Shown here one piece after another: positions 23,675 through 33,716 of a stretch of 64,000 bases of DNA. This DNA comes from Aquatica leii. Lineage: Eukaryota; Arthropoda; Insecta; Coleoptera; Lampyridae. The notes under the pieces are model-generated. The model was given only the letters and a program-made list of their open reading frames with translations. It was not told the DNA's origin and searched no databases. Position 1 is the first letter of the stretch; each line of letters begins with the position of its first letter. A program made the position numbers and the translations under genes. The stretch is taken from positions 3,038,001-3,102,000 of the forward strand of contig CM069439.1 in NCBI GenBank assembly GCA_035610365.1, read 5' to 3'.

Positions 23675-26600
23675 TTCTAACACATTTAATGCATTGAACT
23701 TATTTTTATTCATTTTATGCCTACTCGTTTTTTAACGCAGTATTCTGGTCGAGGCTTTTCCGCGAATTTGGTAGTAAAAGTATTAATTAAACATTCATTA
23801 TCATATTAGTGGTTAGCTGTGGTTAGTGTTAGATTTTTATTTGTCGATATACACCGTTTCTGAATAAAGCGTTAACCATTTTCTTTACGATATCTACCGT
23901 TACAACGTAATTGTTTAAATTTCTTGCTTAAGTCGATTGGTTTATTGAACCCTGTTCAAGCTGTTTCCGTAGCGTAGTTTCCTTTGACATTCGCGTTTAA
24001 TATTGTACCATTTCGGCAAATTAATCGGCTTAATATTGCGATATCGTGAGCGTTTAGACTTTAGAGCTAAGAGATTAAATCAATGTACTTCAACAAATCG
24101 TACACGTTACTTATTTTTTTTCACAAAATGAATTTCGGTTGTTATTATTTTCTTTAATTTGAATATATCACATTCGTTTATTTTTGGGCTAACCTGTGAC
24201 TTTGTTTTAGGTTGGAATCGTCGATTAAGTGGATTAATGTACCTAAGCATACAGTACTATTTTTCGTAAAATAACGTGCCGGACTCATTTATATTTTTCT
24301 GGCATAGTTCTGTGTGTGCGAATAAGTTACCATTTTATGCCGTATTGTGCTGTTAACCGCAATCCGCAAGTCTGTAACTCGAAGCATATTCAAGAAAATT
24401 TGAAAAACATTTTTTTATAGCCCCGCACTATTGGAATCTTAAATTTTTAGTACCGATTTGTGCCGAAAACGCGATAACATTGAAAATAATTGAGAAAATA
24501 AATAAAAACGAAATTATGGTAGCCTCGCACTTATACCCAAATAAACTCGATTGTTTTTGGTAAATATACGATAATTTGTGCTACAATGTGCCGCATAAAA
24601 CAACAAATAACTTTTATTTTTTATAAATTCCTACAACTGTTATTACACTTCTACTCGCTTTTTAAATATACTCAGTTGGCAGTATTCAACACGTAAAGTT
24701 ACAAAAAAATTGTACTTCCTGAACTTAGTTTTCTTGATACAGTTACATTGTAAAAACCATCAGGCACAACACAACAGGATATTGAATATGGTGGAATTTT
24801 AATTATTTGATATAGATGAGGTTTTAAGAAGTTGTGCGACGAAATTTTTCCATAAGTTGTAACTTGTAAAACAATTATACAGCTGAAAATGAATATTTTT
24901 TACTTTGCCATTATGTATAAAGAATAATAAACAATCTTAAAAGTTCAAGTAACTTATAAACGTACTCAATTGTCATTCTTTAAGCACAAGTACTTAAAAT
25001 AATATAAATCTTTTATTGTTCCTCATAATACAGTTATATTTAATTCGTAATTGAAGTTTACTTGTCAGCTACTGCGATAGGAATTTCTAATTAATTCAAT
25101 TAAATCTGTATTAAAATCTATAGATTTGATTATTCAAGTAATAATATAAATAAATATGCGTACTTTTATTTTATATGTGCTGTGTGATAAATAGCAATAA
25201 AACTTTATGACGATTGTTTTTACTCTCCTTCCTGAACATGGTTATTGTTCTTTAGGATATTTTATTTTCAGGAATAAATGAACCTATTTTCAGTTTACTC
25301 TTGTAAATAATTTCGACTCGACCATTAAGGAAATAAAGATGATAATCTACTTATGCAACTACATACCTTAACTTGTTTAATTTCTTGGCAATTTGGACAA
25401 AAGCTTGTTAAATTGCGTCCACATAAAGTCATTCTGTAATTAGGTGTTTTCATTTTGTAATTTAAAACTTAATCAAAAAACTTTTAATTCGCCGTATTCG
25501 ATTTGATCGGTTTATTTATCTTTTTTGCTTTTTTCGGTACTACTCGCCAGTCATGTCAAGTGTCAACGATTACGCTATTATTTACCGAGTGAAGTTTTTT
25601 CTTTACTATTCTTATAAATGTTTCTTTTAGTATTGGATTTATATATTTTTTGATTACACCAGTATATTGCTTTTTGTTTTTATATATATATAATACAATA
25701 ATAATAATAAAAAGATTAAAAGAAAACAAAACCTTTTTATCGCATGCAGACGACGAAAAACTTCCAAAGTTGGTTTTTATGCGAAATAAAAGATGGTCGA
25801 GTAACGAACAGTAACAACAGCGTTTGCGTGTAGAAAAAACAATTTTGAAAAATAGGATGAACGAAAAAGTATCCAAAATAGAATAGAAATTTGTTCCGAA
25901 AATAGATTGGACACGCTCGCTTCTCTATTATTGTCTAGTTTGAGTAAGAACGGTATTCGAATGCGGGTACGATTCTGAGTTGAAAAAGTCGCTGTTTGTT
26001 TCTCGCCGAGACTTTCGTCTCTGTTCAATGATTACGAAATTCTACTTCAAAATCGTGTATCTCTCGACCAAATACAAATATCGCATTTTGAATATCCTTT
26101 GAAGATGTCGGCGCTTTGATCTTTTTCGAGTCCATGGATAAAAATTATTTAAAATTTTGTTTGGCAAGAGGAATGCCAAGAACATTTTCGACGAGAATTG
26201 CACTCCTTGATTCTATTTGAAATAAATATATTATACGTAAGTGTGACGGTTTCTCAACAGTTTTTCAGTGTACGTACACACAAGACTGACCAATACCACG
26301 CAATGTCAAAGAGGTGCGCGGGAATCATCGCTTCAAGGCCAACTGGTAATTGTCCGACATCAAACAAGGAACCGCTTGTTTGATCTCGCCGCCGCCACAC
26401 GCACACAATAGTGGCCTTTATGTAGCGTAAATATATTAATTCGGTTCACGTGCAGAGACGGATTACTTAGAATTTCTCACACTAAAACTCGATTAATCCT
26501 CATAGATATTAATTACTTCAAACTTTCGTAAAAACACATTTTTCTCAACAAACCTTTTTTAAGCACTATATAATTTACCAATAATTGTAACTATTACAAA

Positions 26601-27666
26601 AAAACTTGTTGAGGAAATTATTTATGTTTTCAATATGTTTTTTTATAGGTACATCGATTATCGTTTTACAAATTGTATATCAGGAGCTACCAATAATATT
26701 TATTGCAATTACGGTGATATAGAGAATAGAATTATATGTTTACAGTTTACACGTAAAGTACAGGGCCGGCCTCAGCATTTTGAATCGATGCTCATTTTGT
26801 CACGCAATACAAAAGCAGTAAATTGTGTTGGCATATTTCGATTGATAGTTGCATGGGCATTGAAATATTTATAAAATTAGCAATAAAGGAAAGTTAGTGT
26901 CAGGTTTAAGTATCACAGCATGGGATACTTATTTTACATTAAACAAAATAATGTATAATTTAAATGCAATAGTCAAACTTATACATATATACACTAATAT
27001 TAATAATATTATACACAAAAATGGCGTGTCTTCTTATAAACCGCACGCCGCCGTTATTACTTAAAATCCTAATTTTGCAAATATTTACTTTTAGTCAGAT
27101 TTCGTTATTTTACTTTACCTTATTAAGTAAGCAAACTTAAAAAAACTAGCTACGATTATGTACTCAGAATATAATAATCTTCAATTTAAAATTAAACTGA
27201 TGTGATGAGAAACTTTTTGTAACTGAAGATTTAAGCCAACATAAAGTTCAACTTTTTCCGAACTGTTTCTTGTCATAAAAATATGCAATGTCCAGCACAA
27301 ACCAAAACTGTTTACGATAGTCATTTACCTAACTGTTAAAATGTTTGATAGTGAAGGAATAAAAAAAAATTATATAGGCGAGTCCAGGCGAAGGGTACGT
27401 AAATCAGCATAGAACTTTGTTCTAAAAAAACGGTTCTATATTTGTTTTAAAAACTATTCTATATATTCATAAAGAATGATTCATGACAGAAAACAGCCAT
27501 TACCATATGTAAAAATTTAAAATAATCTTTACATGTCAAGAAACTAGAATGGGCAAGGTTTACTCATTACATGTCTACTGAGCGCAGTTTCTAAATTATA
27601 AGAAAATTTAATCCAAAAAAAGCCTAACTAAAAAACCAAACTATTACGAATTTAGAGAAGAAATAA

Positions 27667-28085
27667 TCTATAGATGCCGTAAACCACCCGTGGGTTGGAT
27701 ACATATCGGGCCCGTCTCCAGGTGGTAAATAAGATGTCATGGTATGCAGATTAACAAGCTGAGCCTGGCAACCATATGTACCTTAGTAGGTACTGGAATT
27801 GCAGTCTAAAATTCGTACGCATTCTAATGCTGCTAACACAAGCAAACACTGGAATAAACGATACCTGTCGCTACTCTACTAGCGTTGCTCAATACACACG
27901 GTAGATAAACCCAACATTCTTAGTTGCTGTGGGCACGTCTTACGGACAAGATATGCTTGACTTAATTGCCTAAACCAAAAAGAGACAACCTCATTAAAAA
28001 CCTAAAGCTAAGGACAGATGCGTGACAGGATAGAAGTCCAGGCCCAACTACGCGGCACCGGACCAACCCCGTTGTATGTCGCCCA
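27667..28085. other. Comparatively GC-rich unclassified relic
   Basis: This block stands out from its AT-rich surroundings in base composition (words such as CCACCCGTGGGTTGG, CGGGCCCGTCTCCAGG, CGCGGCACCGGACC). No frame is long enough to name. It ends directly before the CCCAAGTAGCAA terminus at 28093. A piece of a non-LTR retrotransposon is possible, but nothing proves it. Confidence 0.3.
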
Positions 28086-28092
28086 TGTGTAG

Positions 28093-28837
28093 CCCAAGTA
28101 GCAAGTATACGTAACAATTACGTTTATTTTTAGGTGTTCATTCGTAATTTACCGAATGGCTCCAAAATGACACTTAACTGTCACGTACAGTTTATTCACA
28201 AACTACCACGTAACATTTTTCACGTGTCCAGTACGTAACAATTACCTAGTTTAAAAATAAAAGTTTAAAATTAATATTACAGTTGACAATATGTTATCAA
28301 CATAGAAAAATACATTATAAAAATGTACGTGATGGCAAGTGTTTTTTTGTCAATTTTACACGTAACTTTTTTAAATACTCAGTAACTGCATCAGTAAATT
28401 AAGAAATGAATTTAGTAAAGTGACTGATGAATACTAATGGTTATAGCAGTGTAACCTCTCTAAACCGAACATACTTAAACTCGGAAATCCATTTTTAAGA
28501 GTCATAATCCGAACGCGTCCCTTATTTAATCTGGAAACTCTCCAAAGTCATCAGCGATACATTACTGCTCATCGGCGCTGATATTTTGATTTGTTGAACC
28601 TGTCAGAACGTCTTTGACAAAATGTCCAGACTCTGTGTATCAAACTAGTTTGTGAATATCTACAGTACACATACGTACATAATGGATAAATTTATCACAT
28701 GTACGTAAATGCTACACGTGACATTTAACGTAAATCGACTGTGACATTTTCACATGTTTGGTACGTAATATTACATACTTGTATCACGTAAAATGTACGT
28801 ACCTATTACGTACGTTGTTACGTTAGTTGTTTATACC
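28093..28837. repeat. Tract of ACGTAA/TTACGT words starting CCCAAGTAGCAA
   Basis: The tract begins with CCCAAGTAGCAA (28093-28104), the same 12 bp that starts a different tract at 33217. The interior carries a dozen or more ACGTAA, TTACGT or TACGTA words in both orientations, concentrated at 28105-28260 and 28670-28830, with an AT-rich middle. This looks like a non-autonomous element whose ends are arrays of one short inverted word. Confidence 0.5.
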
Positions 28838-28921
28838 CAGGCAGCACGTTACGTTTTATTAACGTCAAAATGACGTACGAGACGTCATTAAGACGTGTCA
28901 ATGTCGTCAGTGTGCTGCCTG
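28838..28921. repeat. 84-bp quasi-palindrome with GACGTC words
   Basis: Perfect 10-bp inverted ends CAGGCAGCAC (28838-28847) and GTGCTGCCTG (28912-28921) enclose ACGTCAAAATGACGT, GACGTCATTAAGACGT and a further ACGTTACGT. Almost the whole element could fold back. It directly adjoins the ACGTAA tract and may be its right end. Confidence 0.6.
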
Positions 28922-29950
28922 AGTAGTTCCTCCTTACTCATGGGGCTAATATGGACCAACTAAATTTAAAAAAAAACACCAAGGCACATTAAGCTGTACA
29001 CACGCGCTTGCGCACGCAGACACTCACACAAACTTCAGATACTGTATTATTCAGAAAATCTAGTAATTTTAGTGACCGATAAAAAGTAAATACATTTGAT
29101 GAACAACGCAACTGAAAGGTACACCAGAAAAAACATCAGCGATAATACTAAATAACCTAAAGTAAAACTTAAAAAAATGCTAGATACAACTCAATAATTA
29201 CGTATATAAAATTCAAGAAATTAAAAAAAAAACCTCAATAATGCCAAATATCAGAAGCCCTAAATATAATTTAAATTGGTGAAAAAAAAAGACAAACAAC
29301 GCTAAAAACTTACTGCATATACTGTACACCATCAACAGTTGCAGTTCTAGTTATTAACAGAATTGATGATGGTTTACATTCAAACACAAGCATTGAAAAA
29401 AATATCTAATCTATACAAAAACAAACGAAAAGGATAAGAGAAGAAATAATCATCCGCTGAAGCTTACAAGATATGAGAACACTACTCTTTTTTTCTTATG
29501 AATAATCTAATCTGTAACTTCCTGCAGAGCTAGAAGTTTTGTTCTTTTTATATTTAACAACGCTCGATTAATCTCAACCTCCCACTTAACATTCATTTTC
29601 TTTCTCGCTATTTACAGCAAAAATTACTGTAAAGTTGGTAAATGCAAGTATATAATCAAATAAGAATTTATTAAATAAAAATTTTTTTTTTTTAAATTAA
29701 TGAAATGCACATAAAAATAGTTAAGATTAAGTTAAAAGTTAACAATAAAAAAATCTAACGGGCACATATTTATGACGTTTAATAAAAAATCTGCTATTTT
29801 GGCAAAATTCATCAACACTATGATACCCGAATATCTTTTATTCGTTTGCAATTGTTGTCTAAAATCGTTACCGCACGATATTTAGTAATATTAGTATTAT
29901 TCTTCACTGTAAAACACTCAAAGTTCACAAAATAAATTAATTCAATTAAA

Positions 29951-30584
29951 TTAGTCTATAGCGTATTTAATAACATATTCGTTAACTTTTCTTTGAAAAT
30001 CTTCTTTACTAGTTCTATACATATCGGCTGCTTCAATATTTAAAGGATCATCAAAATTAAGCAAATCCTAAAAACCACATTAATGACAACACATAAAAGT
30101 ATTTCGACGACTTACTGTAAATAATGCCAATAGCCCCCATAACACATCATTTAATCGTCTAGTAGGGGACCAACCTAAGCCATCAACACTATGTTGCCTT
30201 AACAACGATAAGCACACTTCCCCATTTTCACTAATATTTGGATGCCATAGTCTAGTTAAACATTTTACTATTGGTGGCTGGAAGCATTTTAATTTCAATA
30301 GTCTTATAAGTGTATAAAAACAACATTACCACCATATTATAATCTTCTGTAACATCGACCCCAAATTTAAAGCAGCCACCTTGCCAAAATCCTTCATTCG
30401 GTTTAATGCTTAAAATAAAGGAACTTAAATCGTTTACGTTTTCGTGATTAACGCTACAGTTGCTGGGTAGAATTTGAGAAAGTTCTTGTAATTCTCTAGC
30501 TAATAGCCTGTCTCGAACAGATATTCGGTTGTTAGATACTGCTTGATCCTGTTGTTTTTTTAAACGTTGGGATAATGTTATCAT
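29951..30584 (-). CDS. UBE2F: UBE2F, NEDD8-conjugating E2 enzyme
   Basis: Three exons are seen on the minus strand: 30330-30584, 30116-30277 and 29951-30067. Total 534 nt, 177 residues, against 185 in human. The start [10 protein letters not shown] resembles the MLTLASKLK docking tail by which UBE2F binds the NEDD8 E1. A complete UBC fold follows, with HPNI (residues 97-100), catalytic Cys107 in [16 protein letters not shown] and [18 protein letters not shown]. The enzyme passes NEDD8 from the E1 to cullins; in vertebrates UBE2F with RBX2 modifies CUL5. The gene is intact. A likely poly(A) signal (minus AATAAA) is at 29837-29842. UBE2M, the other NEDD8 E2, is excluded by the start and by the [16 protein letters not shown] wording. 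Confidence 0.93.
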
Positions 30585-31891
30585 CGTTTTATCTGAATTT
30601 GGATTGATTTTTGCTCGTTAATATGATAAAAAATGATAATTTGCTTAAATAAATGAGGTTAAATTACTACATCTCGTTATTTAGATATGAAGTTTGACGT
30701 TAATGTGGGATAAAATCACGCATTATAAATACACTTGAAGTTAACAGCTTTTGAATATATTCCTTGGGTTTATTTCTTTACTTCAGTTTTTTGCTTTTTT
30801 TATGTGCATTATTTTATGTTTATAGTGTTTTTGTAATAGTTTTAATCAGTTTTAATCCTGCAATTCCCATTGAGTACACCTCCCGAAGAATCTTAAATGA
30901 GAAATTAGAAAGTACAAAAATCGAAAAATGAAGCTTTATTTTTATTGAAATTTGTACTAGATACAGATTCTTTCTTTCGAAAAAATATATATTTTGTTCA
31001 GCTAAAAAACACAATAACTCAATCTTAATGAATCACATAAAAAAATACAATTTTACCAATAAAGTTTATTTTAACCAATAAAAAGTTTCCAATTGTAATG
31101 TACAGGGTGAATCATAAGTGACAACCATAGTAACTGGAGAAACCTTTTCGTACACGGAAACGAACCGTCGATCTATCGCTTATCCACACTGCTTTCGGGC
31201 AAAAACGCATAAAGTCGACGACGTTTGAAAGGTAGAAGTAAAATTAAAGGTTGTATGAAAACATTTGGTATATTTCTTAATTTAAAAATACATATCAAAA
31301 ATAAAATACAAAATTATGTATTAAAAAAAAACTAATTTAGTTAAATGAAATCTAATGGAACTACTACCTTAAAATGACGTCAACATTTATAGTTTTACAG
31401 TAAGTTTTCAATCGAAATTGAAAATATATATTAATTACTAAAACAAGTAATTTTCCACTCATGTGACATGTTGCCAAACGTCTCTAGAATTGGATGAATA
31501 TAATTTTTAAATAGAATTCTACTTATTACTTTTTGAGCGGTGACCGCAAGTTTAGTTTTTACGTTAGTCTTCCCGTTTATAAGCTCTTTTGTTATAGATA
31601 AATTCAGATTAATAAATTTATTATTAAATGCACTTTAGCACATTTTAGGCAACTAAAATTGACAAAACTAAAATTATCGAATGTAATCTGAACATTGCCA
31701 AACACTTAACTATACACGACAGTTTGCTTTCTTGCCCGGATGAAGTGGGGGAAACACGAAATAAAACCGGACCAAATTCGTAAGCATACTAAGTAGTTAT
31801 TATTATATTATACATTATTAGTGATAACTGACAAAAAACGACGGCGATGTTTAATAAAAACTTGTATAATTTAGAATTTAAGCAAGGAAAA

Positions 31892-32040
31892 GTATCTAAA
31901 CCATTCAGATACAACAAAAATGTATTTAGATACAGATACAGTTACATTTTGTACAATGTATCTAAATATGTAACTAGATACTTAAAAAGTATGTAGATAA
32001 CGTATCTAAATACGTCATGCTACAACGTGGTACTTAGATG
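31892..32040. repeat. Array of GTATCTA/TAGATAC words
   Basis: About eight copies of GTATCTA or its complement lie within 150 bp, alternating in orientation, for example GTATCTAAA, TTTAGATAC, GTATCTAAATA and TAGATAC. No coding frame. It lies immediately left of the heat-shock-type repeat. Confidence 0.55.
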
Positions 32041-32162
32041 ATTTTGTCATAGCTCTTTTTATTATTTATGCAGATTTGTGTGCTACCCGTAAAACTGCAA
32101 AGCGTTTTTATAACGGCTGCGTATTTTATATAGATTACAAAAGAAAACACAGTTGACGCACA

Positions 32163-32605
32163 AGACAATATTGAAACGTTCTCAAATTCAAGAGCCTTCT
32201 CGAAGTTGTTATCCATGTTCTAGAAAATATACCGAAAGATATGGAACATTCGAGAAGGATTTCCAAAATGTGTATAAATACGGTACAAACAAATCGTAAG
32301 TCAGTTATTTCCCGTAATTCGAAGACGGCAGTGTTAAGAAGATTATTCAAGTTTAAATAAATAAGTAATTAACGCGTGTGCGGAGATAAATATACGGAGT
32401 ATAATCTTGTACGTGACTTACGTGTAAACAAACAATAAGTGTTGAATAGTTATCCGCGGACTTTATCTTATCTTCGTGTAAGTGATAGTGTTATACATAA
32501 ATTATAGTGTGTTTTTATTAAATTTCCTTAGATTTAATTAGTTTGGTTAGTTTAAACGTGTACAGATTTTAGTATAAGTAAAAATAAATTAGTTTTAATA
32601 ATAAA
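32163..32605 (+). repeat. Dispersed repeat, copy 2 (with heat-shock-type promoter)
   Basis: This is the partner of 13556-13925, in the same orientation. It is somewhat longer and carries extra heat-shock half-site pairs to the left (CCTTCTCGAAG about 32195-32205, GTTCTAGAA about 32217-32225). Immediately right lies another repeat at 32665, and left is the GTATCTA array, so this is a repeat hot spot. Confidence 0.6.
32244..32305 (+). promoter_or_regulatory. Heat-shock element, TATA box and initiator (copy 2)
   Basis: GAAcaTTCgaGAA at 32244-32256 is a perfect three-unit heat-shock factor site. TATAAATA starts at 32273 (29 bp on) and TCAGT at 32301-32305 (28 bp on). The spacing is identical to copy 1 although the intervening bases differ. 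Transcription would run toward Set, whose start codon is 1.4 kb downstream, so an effect on Set under heat is conceivable but unproven. Confidence 0.65.
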
Positions 32606-32664
32606 ATTCGTTACAATATGTTGCACACAATAGTAGAACAATGCAAAGAGAAAAATATGTACCC

Positions 32665-33005
32665 ACTAAACAAAAAAACATCGAATTAACGTAACATTTT
32701 TGTTTGTCTCATAACCTGTTACGTTTAGTTTCAAGTACTTTGAACTTCATATTCACACAAACGTTATATGTCCCGCAACTTATTATCTCTGCGATGTTTT
32801 TACTAGAACCTCTTTGTGACGTTTTATAACAAAATTTCTGCAATGTTGTCCAATAACCTCTGTGATACGATGCATAACAAAATCGCTGCGATGTTTGTAT
32901 AAATATTGAGGTGTATCTGGTAATTTGAAAATAATAATGATGTGATACATCTTCACAAAATTCCTGCAATATTTCTACTTGAAACCTGAAATGTGTCTCA
33001 AACGG
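32665..33005. repeat. Degenerate-repeat element, copy A
   Basis: This matches 59640 onwards in order and wording: ACTAAACA, ACGTAACAT, TTGTTTGTCTCATAAC, GTTACGTTTAGTTT, ATTCACACAAACGTTAT, TTTTTACTAGAAC, TTTGTGACGTTTTATAAC and AAAATCGCTGCGATGTT. The inner part repeats the last two phrases. Its right end is unclear. Confidence 0.6.
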
Positions 33006-33216
33006 TATTAGAAGACGTACCAACAACCATACTGAACGTTGGAATAACCGTTTTTCTAACTTGGTGAGTCGAAAACACACCACCGTTTGGTTATTAATCA
33101 ATAAAATGAGATAGAAACTTGCCTCTGACAAAACAAAACTTCAACAACAACAAATTCGAAAGCGTCTTATAAATAGAAAATGGAACAGTTATAAAACACC
33201 AGAATACCAGAAACTT

Positions 33217-33350
33217 CCCAAGTAGCAATAAAATATTAAGCTAATTGGCCAAAACTTGCTCAACATTGGCCCGTTGATCAGCATGCAATATTTTGCGACA
33301 TTGTGCTTATATTGAAATACAATATTAGATCAATATTCATAAAAATGTAT
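33217..33350. repeat. CCCAAGTAGCAA-headed tract with AATATT words
   Basis: It starts with the same 12 bp as 28093. The interior carries (C)AATATT(G) five times and TTGGCC/GGCC words in both orientations. The right end was not found. It is the same construction as the ACGTAA tract but with another word. Confidence 0.4.
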
Positions 33351-33716
33351 AGGTACTATCAAAGCGAAAAGTTAACTTGTTGATAGGCGAATTTACTAAT
33401 AAAAGAAGTACAGGTATGGTTGACTTGTACGAAGAAAGTTATTTGTGAGTTCCACGATTTACAATTGACATTATAACTTATAACCACAGTATAATGCGAT
33501 CTGTTATAACTGTACCTATTTATAAAATTTGTAGTTACCGGTGCTTTTAGTGTAAGCGTTAGTAACGTAGGTGTCGCTTTGGTTTGTTAGAAAACTATGG
33601 TGGTTAATTGACGACGGTTTTACTTTTCAAAGCCGAGTGTAGTGTTGTTTTCATCAAATACAGAAATTTAACAAACATCTTTAAGTTACACAATTTTGAT
33701 AATCAGAATTATAGCA

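Larger units (their letters stand above)
21635..29950. other. Gap between naked cuticle and UBE2F
   Basis: The naked cuticle 5' UTR and promoter should lie just right of 21634. No gene was recognised in the next 8 kb. Noted contents are an A-rich run (22860-23230), a hAT-like element end (23641-23674), a more GC-rich, CpG-containing patch (26380-26460), a possible retroelement relic (27667-28085) and two palindromic-word tracts (28093-28921). The frames at 25556-26028 do not resemble any protein family I know. Confidence 0.5.
30585..33716. other. Repeat-rich gap between divergent UBE2F and Set
   Basis: UBE2F and Set are transcribed away from each other across 3.1 kb. Unlike a compact shared promoter, the gap contains four repeat units in a row: the GTATCTA array (31892-32040), the heat-shock-type repeat (32163-32605), a degenerate repeat (32665-33005) and a CCCAAGTAGCAA-headed tract (33217-33350). 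I see no gene. Confidence 0.55.

Noticed and set aside
25556..26028. Two overlapping minus-strand frames of 106 and 83 codons
   Set aside because: No family resemblance, no clear start or splice context, and AT-biased composition.
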